DNA of 64,000 nucleotides from Candidatus Rokuibacteriota bacterium. GTDB lineage: Bacteria > Methylomirabilota > Methylomirabilia > Rokubacteriales > CSP1-6. The position numbers and the translations under genes are program-made. The notes under the pieces are model-generated. The model did not search any database, was not told the origin of the DNA, and saw only the letters and a list, made by a program, of their open reading frames with translations. The stretch spans positions 1 to 64,000 of the forward strand of contig QHSP01000035.1 of NCBI GenBank assembly GCA_003220495.1, read 5' to 3'. Below, in pieces: positions 24,896 through 33,681 of this stretch; the stretch's first letter is position 1; every line of letters starts with the position of its first letter.

Positions 24896-25693
24896 TTGAG
24901 CAAGACGACGACCCGGCAGTCGGAGACGGCTCTGGCGCCCGATTCTGCGCCGTCTCAGCGGGACGTGTTCCAGCGTGATGGCTTCGTGGTGGTGCCGGGC
25001 CTCTTCGACAAACAGGAAATCGCGCGAATTTCGGCGTGGACCGACGAGCTCGAGCGTGCTGCCGAAGTGCCCGGCCGAGCCATGAAGTACTTCGAGCCGA
25101 GCCTCTTGCGTCCGGGCGAGCGGGTGCTCCAGAGGATCGAGAACTTCTGCCCGTTCCACGCCGGGTTCGCCGAGCTGTGCGACGGGGACAAGCTCCGCGG
25201 CTTGGTGTCGCGCCTCCTCGGCGAGCCCGCGGTCCTCTTCAAGGACAAGATCAACTTCAAGCTGCCCGGCGGCGACGGCTTCAAGCCACATCAGGATCAG
25301 CAGGCCGGCTGGAGCGCCTACGCCGACCTCTTCGTCACCGCGATGGTCAGCGTCGACTCCACGACGGCCGAGAACGGGTGCCTCGAGCTGTGCGCCGGAC
25401 ACCACACGCGCGGGCTCATCGGCGAGGAGTGGAAGCCGCTCACCGACGACGACATGCGTCGCCTCGGGGGCCGCGCGGTGCCGACGCAGCCGGGTGACGC
25501 CGTGTTCTTCGACTCCTACACGCCGCACGCTTCGGCCCCGAATCTCACCGCCGAGCGCCGGCGCGTGCTCTACATCACCTACAATCGCCGGTCGGCCGGC
25601 GACCACCGCGTGCGGTACTACGCCGACAAGCGGAAGAGCTTTCCGCCCGACATCGAGCGAGATCCCAACCGGACCTACACGTTTCGTGTCTGA
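24896..25693 (+). CDS. Phytanoyl-CoA dioxygenase (PhyH) family protein
   Basis: A 265-residue Fe(II)/2-oxoglutarate oxygenase with DVFQRDGFVVVPGLFDKQEI at the start, the iron-binding HQD in GFKPHQDQQAGW, the distal His in YTPHASAPN, and RRVLYITYN with the 2-oxoglutarate arginine. It starts at TTG. It is divergent from the nucleotidyltransferase gene with 106 bases between, and upstream of the membrane and glycerophosphotransferase-like genes. It might hydroxylate the group that is later activated or attached to the cell surface; this is a contextual guess. Confidence 0.85.
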   Translation: MSKTTTRQSETALAPDSAPSQRDVFQRDGFVVVPGLFDKQEIARISAWTDELERAAEVPGRAMKYFEPSLLRPGERVLQRIENFCPFHAGFAELCDGDKLRGLVSRLLGEPAVLFKDKINFKLPGGDGFKPHQDQQAGWSAYADLFVTAMVSVDSTTAENGCLELCAGHHTRGLIGEEWKPLTDDDMRRLGGRAVPTQPGDAVFFDSYTPHASAPNLTAERRRVLYITYNRRSAGDHRVRYYADKRKSFPPDIERDPNRTYTFRV

Positions 25694-25717
25694 GTCACGA
25701 CGCGAGGAACCCACCGC

Positions 25718-25930
25718 ATGATCGTGAGTCGAGCCCTTCACATCGCGCTCGTCCTGGTGGCCTGGTTGTCGATCGCCTCGCCGGCCTACGCCTATCTCGA
25801 TCCGGGCACGGGCAGCATGCTCATCTCGGCGGTGCTCGGGGTGGCGGCGGCCGTCGCGCTCGCGGTCAAGATGTTCTGGTATCGCGTGGTCGGTTTTTTC
25901 CGCGGCAAGAGGCCCGCAGCGGACAAGTAG
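25718..25930 (+). CDS. Small membrane protein with YLDPGTGSM motif
   Basis: A 70-residue protein with two hydrophobic segments: an N-terminal signal-like one (HIALVLVAWLSIASPAYA) and a second (ISAVLGVAAAVALAVKMFWY). They flank AYLDPGTGSMLI, a motif found in a family of small envelope proteins that sit beside surface-polysaccharide genes. A basic cytoplasmic tail (GFFRGKRPAADK) follows. It lies 24 bases after the PhyH gene and 61 before the transferase gene. Probably a membrane partner of the transferase system; molecular role unknown. Confidence 0.75.
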   Translation: MIVSRALHIALVLVAWLSIASPAYAYLDPGTGSMLISAVLGVAAAVALAVKMFWYRVVGFFRGKRPAADK

Positions 25931-25991
25931 CGCGGACGAGCGCGAGCGCACGCACGCGACGGCGGGTGTCGCACCGAATGTCGCGCCGATC

Positions 25992-27230
25992 ATGAGCATG
26001 TGGCAGGACTGGAAGAGCTTTCGCCGTTTCCACAAGCTTCCGCCCCGCGACCGCAGCATCGTCTTCTATTCCGAGACGCATCAAGATTGGCATCATCTGC
26101 AGCCGCTCATCGACTTCCTGATCGAGCGACTGTCGCGGACGGTGTGCCACGTCACCTCGGAGCGCACCGCGCCGCTACCGTCGGCGCCCGACGCGAGCCA
26201 CACCTTCCGCATCCGGCCCGGCGCGCTCTGCACCTGGTTCTTCCAGACGATCAGGGCGGACGTGTTGGTGCTGACCATGCTCGATCTGCAGAATTTCCAC
26301 CTCAAGCGCTCGGTCCATCCCGTTCACTATGCCTACGTGTTCCACAGCATGGGCAGCACGCACATGGTGGACCACGCGAGCTCGTACGATCACTACGACA
26401 GTCTTTTGTGCGTGGGCCCCCATCACGTCGCCGAGATCCGGCGGCGCGAGGAGCTGCACCGCTTGCCGCCCAAGCATCTCTTCGCTCACGGCTATCCGCG
26501 GCTCGAGCGTCTCGTCGCGCTGGCCGGCGATGGGGAGCCGGCCCCAGCCCCGCGACGGCCTGCAGCGCGAACACCCGTTGAGAGTCGCGCCTCGGCCGGC
26601 GGGCCCCCCGCCCCGCGACGGCCTGCGGCGCGAACAACCGCCTTGCTCGCGCCGACGTGGGGTGAGCACTCGATCCTGCACGTCTGCGGCGAGCCCTTGA
26701 TCGCCGCCTTGCTGGGCGCCGGCATCCGCGTGATCCTGCGCCCGCACTACCAGACGACGCGTCTGGCGCCGCAGGTCGTCGAGCGCCTGGTCGCCCGGTT
26801 TGGCTCGGATCCGGGCTTCCGCCACGTCGTGCGCATGGAAGAGAGCGACTCGCTCCTCGAATCCGACGTCCTCATCTGCGATTGGTCCGCCATGGCGATC
26901 GAGTACGCCCTCGGCCTCGGCAAGCCCGTGCTCTTCGTCGACGTGCCGCCCCGCGTCCGGAACCCGAACTACGCCGAGCTCGGCCTCGAGCCCATGGAGA
27001 TGCGCATCCGGCGCGAGCTCGGGGCCGTCCTGCCGCTCGACCGCGTGGCCGACGCGCCGCGCCACGTCGCCGAGCTGTTGAGCGGCACCGCGGACCTCCG
27101 CAAGCGCAACGCGGCCCGGCGAGAGGAATGGGTGTTCAACTTCGGCCGCAGCGTCGAGGTGGGCGCGCGCGAGATCGCGCGGATCGCCGACGAGCGGGCC
27201 GGTATCGGCGCGCGCGGCCGACAGGCGTGA
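25992..27230 (+). CDS. CDP-glycerol glycerophosphotransferase-like (TagF-like) protein
   Basis: A 412-residue protein. The C-terminal half has the TagB/TagF-like block ALLAPTWGEHSILHVCG, RVILRPHYQTTRLAPQ, LLESDVLICDWSAMAIEYALGLGKPVLFVD, typical of enzymes that transfer polyol-phosphate from a CDP carrier. The N-terminal half (IVFYSETHQDWHHLQPLIDF, YVFHSMGSTHMVDHASSYDHYD) fits the GT-B-like first domain. Between them is a ~45-residue Pro/Ala/Arg-rich insert built on a 63-base duplication (26547-26640), unusual for the family. It is followed by an overlapping (GTGA) YejM-like gene. Confidence 0.8.
   Translation: MSMWQDWKSFRRFHKLPPRDRSIVFYSETHQDWHHLQPLIDFLIERLSRTVCHVTSERTAPLPSAPDASHTFRIRPGALCTWFFQTIRADVLVLTMLDLQNFHLKRSVHPVHYAYVFHSMGSTHMVDHASSYDHYDSLLCVGPHHVAEIRRREELHRLPPKHLFAHGYPRLERLVALAGDGEPAPAPRRPAARTPVESRASAGGPPAPRRPAARTTALLAPTWGEHSILHVCGEPLIAALLGAGIRVILRPHYQTTRLAPQVVERLVARFGSDPGFRHVVRMEESDSLLESDVLICDWSAMAIEYALGLGKPVLFVDVPPRVRNPNYAELGLEPMEMRIRRELGAVLPLDRVADAPRHVAELLSGTADLRKRNAARREEWVFNFGRSVEVGAREIARIADERAGIGARGRQA
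26547..26640 (+). repeat. Direct repeat with 63-base period inside the TagF-like gene
   Basis: GCCCCGCGACGGCCTGC, a purine, then GCGCGAACA begins at 26547 and again at 26610, about 30 bases nearly identical per copy. The period of 63 (21 codons) keeps the frame, so the protein contains APRRPAART twice. The intervening bases are GC-rich and low in complexity. It could be a duplicated copy of a dispersed genomic repeat. Confidence 0.7.
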
Positions 27231-29020
27231 GCCCGAGAAAGCGGCTGCTCCGCTGGCTGGGCTGGTTCGCCGTCGTGAACGCGGCGCTCCTGGGGATCAT
27301 CGGTCTTCGCTACCTCTGGCTCTACGCGGCGCTCGGCCGGACGGTCTCCTGGAGCTACGCCCTCGTCGCCTCCGTCGGCCACCTGAGCGCGCTCGCCTGC
27401 GTTCCGCTGCTCGTGTTGCTCGTTCCCGTGGCGACGCTGATCCCGCGCGCGCGCCTGGTGCTGCCGCTCGGTGTCGTGCTGGCGAGCGCCGGCGTCGCCG
27501 TCCTCGTGCTCGACAGCCTCGTCTTCGCCGAGAACCGGTACCACCTGAACGTCCTGACCTTCACCCTACTCGAGCCGCAGACGTGGGCGTTCCTCGCGCT
27601 CTATTTCCTCGTGGCCCTCGCGATCGAGTCGATGCTGGCGAGCTGGGTCTGGCAGCGGACGGCGCGCCCGACGCGCCGGGCCGGACGGTATCTCGCGCTC
27701 GGCCTCGTCGGTTGCTTCGTCACCGCGCACCTCGTCCACGCCTGGGCCGAGGCCCACTACGACGGCTCGGTGATGGCGCTCACCCGATACCTGCCGTTGT
27801 ACTACCCGCTCCGCAACATCGGTCTCCTGGCGCGGCTCGGCCTGATCGATCGGACGGCCGCACGCGAGCGCGGGGTCGGCGCCGCGCTCCAGCGGCCGGC
27901 GACCGGCGACCTGCACTATCCGCTGGCCCCGATCCAGTGCGCGCCGCGTACGCCCGCGCTCAACGTGTTGCTCGTCGTGATCGATGCCATGCGGGCCGAC
28001 GCCCTGACCCCGGAAGTCGCGCCAAGGCTCACCGGACTCGCGCGGAGCTCGATCGAGTTCGACCGGCACTACAGCGGCGGCAACTCGTCGCGCGCCGGGA
28101 TGTTCTCGTTGTTCTACGCCATCCCCGCGACGTACTTCGACGAGTTCGCCAGCCGCGCCCGGCCGCCGGTGCTGATGGACGTGATCCGCCAGCACGGTTA
28201 CGAGCTCGGCCTATTCGCCAGCTCGCCGATCTACCGCCTGGTCGACCTCGATCGCACGGCCTTCGCCCACGTGCCCAATCTGCGTCTGGAGACCTCCTCG
28301 GGCGACGACTCCAGCGGGAGAGATCGCGTGCTGACAGGCGAGTGGCTCGAATGGCTCGGCCGGCGGGACCCGTCGCGTCCGTTTTTCGGCTTCCTCTACT
28401 ACAACGCCGCGGTCTCCATCGAGGCGCCCGCCGACTATCACCCGGCGATTCCACCGCCTACCCGCTCCTCGGCGCAGCTGCGGTCGCGCAACGTGCGGTA
28501 CCTCGAGGCTGTGCACTACGTCGACTCCTTGCTGGGACAAGTGCTCGACGACCTGCAACGCCGCAAGCTCCTCGATCGCACGGTGGTGATCGTCACCTCC
28601 GACCACGGCATCGAGTTCGACGAGAACGGCCTCGGCTTCAAGGGCCACGGCACCTCGTACAGCGACTACCAGATGCGCACGCCGCTCGTGGTGCGCTGGC
28701 CCGGGCGCCCGCCGGGCAAGGTCGCGCGGCGGACGTCTCACAACGACATCGCGCCGACGCTGCTCACGGAGCTGTTCGGGTGCGCGAATCCGCCGTCCGA
28801 CTACGCGAGCGGATCCAGCCTCTTCTCGGACGCTCAGTGGAGCTGGCTCGTCGTCGCGAGCTACCGCGAATATGCCGTGGTCGAGCCCGAGCGCGTGACG
28901 GTGGTGTTCCCGGCCGCCTACGAGGTTCGCGGTCCCGACTATCGGCTTGTGCGCACCCAGGCGCCCCCCCGCGACGTCCTGCGCGCCGCGATGCTGGAGA
29001 TGAGCCGGTTCTACCGATGA
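27227..29020 (+). CDS. YejM/PbgA-like inner-membrane protein (DUF3413 plus sulfatase-fold domain)
   Basis: A 597-residue protein. The first ~190 residues hold five hydrophobic helices and LGWFAVVNAALLGIIGLRYLW, DSLVFAENRYHLN and AHLVHAWAEAHYDGSVM, which match the DUF3413 membrane domain of YejM/PbgA. The C-terminal sulfatase-like domain has VLLVVIDAMRADAL, HYSGGNSSRAGMFSLFY and VIVTSDHGIEFDENG. In enterobacteria PbgA governs LPS/cardiolipin balance through LapB/LpxC. Here SDHG and VIDAMRAD keep acidic metal-type residues, so enzyme activity is possible. The GTG start overlaps the previous stop; the gene sits between the TagF-like and YidC genes. Confidence 0.87.
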   Translation: MSPRKRLLRWLGWFAVVNAALLGIIGLRYLWLYAALGRTVSWSYALVASVGHLSALACVPLLVLLVPVATLIPRARLVLPLGVVLASAGVAVLVLDSLVFAENRYHLNVLTFTLLEPQTWAFLALYFLVALAIESMLASWVWQRTARPTRRAGRYLALGLVGCFVTAHLVHAWAEAHYDGSVMALTRYLPLYYPLRNIGLLARLGLIDRTAARERGVGAALQRPATGDLHYPLAPIQCAPRTPALNVLLVVIDAMRADALTPEVAPRLTGLARSSIEFDRHYSGGNSSRAGMFSLFYAIPATYFDEFASRARPPVLMDVIRQHGYELGLFASSPIYRLVDLDRTAFAHVPNLRLETSSGDDSSGRDRVLTGEWLEWLGRRDPSRPFFGFLYYNAAVSIEAPADYHPAIPPPTRSSAQLRSRNVRYLEAVHYVDSLLGQVLDDLQRRKLLDRTVVIVTSDHGIEFDENGLGFKGHGTSYSDYQMRTPLVVRWPGRPPGKVARRTSHNDIAPTLLTELFGCANPPSDYASGSSLFSDAQWSWLVVASYREYAVVEPERVTVVFPAAYEVRGPDYRLVRTQAPPRDVLRAAMLEMSRFYR

Positions 29021-30552
29021 GACGGCGGCCGCTCGGTGTGGCGCTCCTCTGCGTCATGTGCGCGGCCGCCCCACCCGTCTTTGCCGATGAAGGACGAGGT
29101 GGAAGCGTCCGCGTGGCAGGAGATGGTCTGGAACTCGTGGTCGCGCTCGACGGCGCCACGCCGGTCGAGTGGCGGGCCTGCCATCCGTCCTGTGCCGGCG
29201 CCGACCGCGGCTCCGGCACCGACATGCGTGTCGTCGCCGCCGACGATCCGGCGGCGATCCGGCTGATCATCCGCGACCTGGAGCCGCCGGTCGATCTGCA
29301 ACGCCTGCGATTCTCCGCCGAGCTCGGCGAGGACGAGCGCTCTCGGATCGCGACCCTGGAGGCCGACCTGCCGGTGCCCGGTGTCCGCTTCGTGAAGTCG
29401 TTCGCGGTATCCCGCGACGGCTACGGAGTCGTGATGACGGCGCGCATGGTCGGGCCGAACGCGGCCACGTTCATGTCGGGGCGGCGCCTCGAGCTCGAGC
29501 TGAGCGCCGGCCGTGGTCTGCTCCCGCCGCCGGCGGCGGGATTCGCCGCGATGCTCGAGCGAATGAGCCGGGTCATCGTCGCCGGCGGCGCCGTACGCGT
29601 GGTCGGCGACGACCGCCGCGAGCCGACGATGCTGCGCGCCGGCGACTGGATCGGATTTCGCAGCCGCTTCTGGACCCTGCTGGTTCGCTCCGACGGCGCC
29701 GCGGGCCTCGAGCCGCGACCCGGCGCGCCGGCCCCGCTGGGGCTGTCGGACGAGCGAGGGCGGCTCGCCTGGCGCTACACGTTCTATGCGGGCCCGCTGG
29801 AGCACGGTGCGCTGGCCCGCGCCGATCCGCAGCTCGGCCGGCTGCTCTTTTCCGGGCTCTGGTTCTGGCTACGTCCGCTGAGCTTCGGGCTCCTGTTTCT
29901 TCTGCGCGGGCTGACCGAGCTCATCGGCCATCCCGGCGCCGCGATCATCGCTCTCGCCGTGTCGGTCAAGATCCTCCTGCTGCCGCTGACGACCGTGGCC
30001 GAGCGTCTTCAGGAGCAGGTGAACGTCACGCAGGCGCGACTGCAGCCCGGCATCGACGCGATCAAGGCGGCCTACCGCGGTGAGGAGCGCACCCGGCGCA
30101 CCATCGCGCTCTACCGCGAGCAGGGCGTCCATCCGCTCTACACGCTCAAGAGCCTCGCGGGCTTCATGATCCAGCTTCCGGTGTTCGTCGCGGTGTTCGA
30201 CATGCTGGCGGAGGACTTCGATCTCCAGCGCGTGTCGTTCCTCTGGATCCGGGACCTGGCGCGACCGGACGCGCTGGCGCGGCTGCCCGCGTGCGTGCCG
30301 TTCTTCGGGTGCGACCTCAACCTGTTGCCGTTCCTGATGAGCGGCGTGTCGCTCGCGACCCTGCTGCGCTTCCGCTCCTCGGTCCTCACGCCGCCGCTGG
30401 TCCACCGCCAGCGGCGAAACTTGACGATCATCACGGCCCTGTTCTTCCTGCTCTTCTACACGTTCCCGGCCAGCATGGTCCTCTACTGGACCTCGACGAA
30501 CTCCTTCCAGCTCCTGAGCCAGGAGCTCGGGCGGTTATGGCGCCGGACGTGA
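29017..30552 (+). CDS. yidC: YidC/Oxa1-family membrane insertase, divergent copy
   Basis: A 511-residue protein with a signal-like N-terminus (LGVALLCVMCAAAPPVFA), a ~230-residue periplasmic domain, then the YidC core. The core blocks are IIALAVSVKILLLPLTTVAE, RTIALYREQGVHPLYTLKSL, MIQLPVFVAVFDMLAED, LLPFLMSGVSLATLL and FPASMVLYWTSTNSFQLLSQ. The groove arginine of canonical YidC is Lys here (SVKILLLPLT), and the central loop departs from the usual NPLGGC. It is coupled by ATGA to the YejM-like gene, not to rnpA/trmE, so it is likely a second, specialised insertase. Confidence 0.87.
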   Translation: MRRRPLGVALLCVMCAAAPPVFADEGRGGSVRVAGDGLELVVALDGATPVEWRACHPSCAGADRGSGTDMRVVAADDPAAIRLIIRDLEPPVDLQRLRFSAELGEDERSRIATLEADLPVPGVRFVKSFAVSRDGYGVVMTARMVGPNAATFMSGRRLELELSAGRGLLPPPAAGFAAMLERMSRVIVAGGAVRVVGDDRREPTMLRAGDWIGFRSRFWTLLVRSDGAAGLEPRPGAPAPLGLSDERGRLAWRYTFYAGPLEHGALARADPQLGRLLFSGLWFWLRPLSFGLLFLLRGLTELIGHPGAAIIALAVSVKILLLPLTTVAERLQEQVNVTQARLQPGIDAIKAAYRGEERTRRTIALYREQGVHPLYTLKSLAGFMIQLPVFVAVFDMLAEDFDLQRVSFLWIRDLARPDALARLPACVPFFGCDLNLLPFLMSGVSLATLLRFRSSVLTPPLVHRQRRNLTIITALFFLLFYTFPASMVLYWTSTNSFQLLSQELGRLWRRT

Positions 30553-30573
30553 ATGCGATACCCTGAATGAAGC

Positions 30574-31362
30574 GTGAACCTTGCGCGAGCATGGACGCTG
30601 GCGTCGATGATCGTCGTCGCGTCGTGGCATCCGGCTCCGGCGATGGCCCAGGCGCAGTCCGCCGCGTTCTCGAAAGAGCGCGTCACCTTCAAGAGCGACG
30701 GCCTCACGCTCGTCGGTTTCGTTTTCAAGCCCGACGGCTCCGGGCCGTTCCCCGGGCTCATCTGGAACCACGGCAGCGAGAAGAGTCCCGGGACGATGCG
30801 GCAATTCGATGCCGTCGCGGCGATCTTCGTGCCGGCGGGTTACGTGGTCTTCGCCCCGATGCGGCGAGGGCACGGCGACTCGGAGGGGCCCTGCGTCATG
30901 GACCAGCTGCGGAGGGGACAGGACAATCACGTCGCCGCGTCGCTCGCCGTGCGCCTAATGGAGGGCGAGCACCTGGACGACCAGCTCGCCGGACAGGCGT
31001 ACGCGAAGCGCCTGCCGTACGTCGATCCGCAACGCCTCGTCGTGGCGGGTTGCTCGTTCGGCGGGATCCAGACCTTGCTCGCGGCCGAACGCGGCGCGGG
31101 GTACCGCGCGGCCGCGGCGATCTCGCCTGGAGCCCTCAGCTGGAACGGGAACCCGCTTCTGATTCAGCCTCCGAAGGACGCCAGCCTCGAGCCGAGCCGG
31201 GTCCTCGGCGCCGAGCTCGAGCGGCGCGGCAAGCCGAACGCCGTGAAGGTCTATCCGCCCGACATGCCCGAAGATCAGCAGGGCCACTGCTTCGGCGGCG
31301 CCCGCGGCATGCACGTCTGGGCTCAGGACGTCCTGGCGTTCTTCGCCGGAGCGCTCCGCTGA
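30574..31362 (+). CDS. Secreted alpha/beta hydrolase (dienelactone-hydrolase-like), internally short
   Basis: A 262-residue protein with a signal peptide (ending PAMAQA) and an alpha/beta hydrolase core: FPGLIWNHGSEKSPG, GYVVFAPMRRGHGDSEG, nucleophile GCSFGG and a late His in QQGHCFGGARG. Between SPGALSWNGNP and LLIQPPKDASLEPSRVL about 20 residues usual in this family are missing, and the expected Asn-Asp of the acid loop reads Lys-Asp. It may be a recent small deletion. The GTG start follows the yidC stop by 21 bases. The following kinase gene overlaps its stop. Confidence 0.75.
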   Translation: MNLARAWTLASMIVVASWHPAPAMAQAQSAAFSKERVTFKSDGLTLVGFVFKPDGSGPFPGLIWNHGSEKSPGTMRQFDAVAAIFVPAGYVVFAPMRRGHGDSEGPCVMDQLRRGQDNHVAASLAVRLMEGEHLDDQLAGQAYAKRLPYVDPQRLVVAGCSFGGIQTLLAAERGAGYRAAAAISPGALSWNGNPLLIQPPKDASLEPSRVLGAELERRGKPNAVKVYPPDMPEDQQGHCFGGARGMHVWAQDVLAFFAGALR

Positions 31363-33650
31363 CCCCGCCGCGCCGTCGCGACGACGACGTCGCGCGGTTG
31401 CGCGAGACAGTCGCCGACCTCGAGCGCCAGCTGCACGAGCTGAGCCGCGTCGCCCGCCTCGTCAACGAGCGTCACGACCTGGCCACCGTGAGCGAGCGAA
31501 TCGCCGAGGGCGTGCTCGGCCTGCTCGAGGTCCACAGCTCGGCCATTCGCCTGCTCCAGCCCGACGCCTCGCTGACCGCGATCGCGCTCGGAGGCCGGGC
31601 GAAGGAATATCCGTCGAACCGCGATACCGTTCCCGCCGGCGTCGGTCTCGTCGGACGAGCGGCCGTCGAGGGCCGCCCGATGTGGACCGAGGACATCCGG
31701 ACCGACCCGCGCTTCCAGATGACCCCGCAGATGCACGAGCGAAACGCCGCGGTCGGGATCGTCGCCGGGCTCGCGGTGCCGTTGCGCGTCACCGGGCGGG
31801 TCATCGGCGTCCTGTCCGTGGGCAGCCCGACACCCCGCGCGTTCACCGAGGCCGAGATCGCGCTGCTGCAGTCGTTCGCCGACCAGGCGGCCGTCGCCAT
31901 CAACAACGCGCAGACCCAGCAAGTCCTCGCGACTCAGGCCGAGCGCCTGCGCATCCTGCACGAGATCGATCAGGCGCTGATCGCCCAGCAGGCGCCCGAA
32001 GCGATCGCGGAGGCGGTGGTGCGGCCGCTGCGAGAGCTGCTCGGCATCCCGCGCGTGATCGTGAACATCTTCGATATCACGGCCGGCCAGGTCCAGTGGC
32101 TGGCCGCGGCCGGTCGTCATCGGGTCTATGCGGGCCCCGACATCCGCTATTCGTTGCAGCTCGCCGGCAACGTGGACGCCCTGAGCCGGGGCGAGCCGCA
32201 AATCATCGACGTCGGCGCGCTCCCCCCGAGCGCGGAGGCCGAGGCGCTGCTGGCTTCCGGCGTGCGCGTCTACATGGTGGTGCCGATGATCGCCGGCGGC
32301 GAGCTCATCGGCTCGATCAGCCTCGGCGCGGCGGCGGAGCCGTTTCCGCCCGAGCAGGTCGGAATCGCCCGCGAAGCCGCCGCGCAGCTGGCGATCGCGA
32401 TCACGCAGGCGCGGCTGCTCGAGCGCGTGAAACGGCAGGCGGCGGAGCTCGAGCAGCGAGTGGCGGAGCGCACACGCGAGCTCAGCGCGGCGACCGCGGA
32501 GGCGGATCGGGCGAACCAGGCCAAGAGCGAGTTCCTGTCGCGGATGAGCCACGAGCTGCGGACGCCGTTGAACGCGATTCTAGGATTCGCGCAGCTCCTG
32601 GAGCTGGACGCGGAGTCGAGCGAGCAGCAGGAGAGTGTGGGACAGATTCTGCGCGCCGGCCGCCACCTGCTCGGGCTGATCAACGAGATCCTCGACATCA
32701 GCCGGATCGAGGCCGGCCGCCTCCAGCTCTCGCTCGAGCCGGTGCCGGTGCACGAGACAATCCGGCAGGCGATCGACCTGGTCCAGCCGTCGGCGGTCGA
32801 CGCGCACGTGACCGTGCGGTCGGACGCGATCGACGCGCGCCTGCACGTGCTGGCCGATCGGCAGCGCCTGCAGCAGGTGCTCCTGAACCTGCTGTCGAAC
32901 GGCGTGAAGTACAACCGTGAGAGCGGTGCGGTGACCGTGTTGTGCGTCGAGGTGGCAGGGGGCCGGCTGCGGATCGACGTGACGGACACGGGGCAGGGCA
33001 TCGCGGCGGACAAGCTCGAGCGGCTGTTCACGCCGTTCGACCGGCTGGGCGCCGAGTCGAGCGCGGTGGAGGGGACGGGGCTGGGTCTGGCGCTTTCGAA
33101 ATCGCTGCTCGAGGCCATGGGCGGCACCTTGCACGTGCAGAGCGAGGTGGGAGTCGGGTGCACGTTTTCGCTCGACCTGGCGCTGGTGCCCGGGCCCTCG
33201 GAACGCGTGCCGCCGGCGGCGGCGCGCCCACCGGAGGTGACGGAGATGCGGCCGCGGGAGCCGCAGAAGATCCTGTACATCGAGGACAACCTGTCGAACC
33301 TGGCCCTGGTCGAGGGAATCCTGGCGCGGCGGCCGGGGACGACGGTGCTGTCGGCCATGCAGGGGCGCGTCGGCGTGAATCTGGCGCGGGACCATCAACC
33401 GGCCCTGATTCTGCTGGACCGGCACCTACCGGACATTCCGGGCGAGGAGGTGTTCCGGCTGCTGCGCGCCGACGAGCGGACGCGCGACATCCCGGTGATC
33501 GTGCTGAGCGCCGACGCGATGTCGTCGCGGATGCGGCAGTTCCTGGACGGAGGGGTCCGGGCGTATCTGACGAAGCCGCTGGACGTTCCGGCGCTCCTGG
33601 CGGCCATCGACGAGACCCTCCGCGAAGAAGCGCGCCTCGATCCGTCTTGA
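31359..33650 (+). CDS. Hybrid sensor histidine kinase: two GAF domains, HisKA/HATPase, receiver
   Basis: Order: a coiled-coil start (VADLERQLHELSRVARLV); GAF 1 (LATVSERIAEGVLGLLEV to ADQAAVAINNAQ); GAF 2 (LRILHEIDQALIAQQ to AAQLAIAITQARLL); HisKA with His in RMSHELRTPLNAILGFAQ; HATPase with LLNLLSNGVKYN, DTGQGI and GTGLGLALSKS; then a C-terminal receiver with Asp in LILLDRHLPDIPG and Lys in YLTKPLD. No membrane helix is evident, so it should sense a cytoplasmic signal. The only start near the expected N-terminus is a CTG at 31359, forming CTGA with the previous stop; a TTG at 31398 is the alternative. Confidence 0.87.
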   Translation: MTPPRRRDDDVARLRETVADLERQLHELSRVARLVNERHDLATVSERIAEGVLGLLEVHSSAIRLLQPDASLTAIALGGRAKEYPSNRDTVPAGVGLVGRAAVEGRPMWTEDIRTDPRFQMTPQMHERNAAVGIVAGLAVPLRVTGRVIGVLSVGSPTPRAFTEAEIALLQSFADQAAVAINNAQTQQVLATQAERLRILHEIDQALIAQQAPEAIAEAVVRPLRELLGIPRVIVNIFDITAGQVQWLAAAGRHRVYAGPDIRYSLQLAGNVDALSRGEPQIIDVGALPPSAEAEALLASGVRVYMVVPMIAGGELIGSISLGAAAEPFPPEQVGIAREAAAQLAIAITQARLLERVKRQAAELEQRVAERTRELSAATAEADRANQAKSEFLSRMSHELRTPLNAILGFAQLLELDAESSEQQESVGQILRAGRHLLGLINEILDISRIEAGRLQLSLEPVPVHETIRQAIDLVQPSAVDAHVTVRSDAIDARLHVLADRQRLQQVLLNLLSNGVKYNRESGAVTVLCVEVAGGRLRIDVTDTGQGIAADKLERLFTPFDRLGAESSAVEGTGLGLALSKSLLEAMGGTLHVQSEVGVGCTFSLDLALVPGPSERVPPAAARPPEVTEMRPREPQKILYIEDNLSNLALVEGILARRPGTTVLSAMQGRVGVNLARDHQPALILLDRHLPDIPGEEVFRLLRADERTRDIPVIVLSADAMSSRMRQFLDGGVRAYLTKPLDVPALLAAIDETLREEARLDPS

Positions 33651-33681
33651 CCTCTCGAGAACGCCCGCCTAGGGTGTGATC

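Noticed and set aside
27583-29015. Open frame upstream of and in frame with the YidC gene
   Set aside because: This part is out of frame with the YejM-like gene and has no family-like sequence; YidC begins at the signal peptide at 29017.
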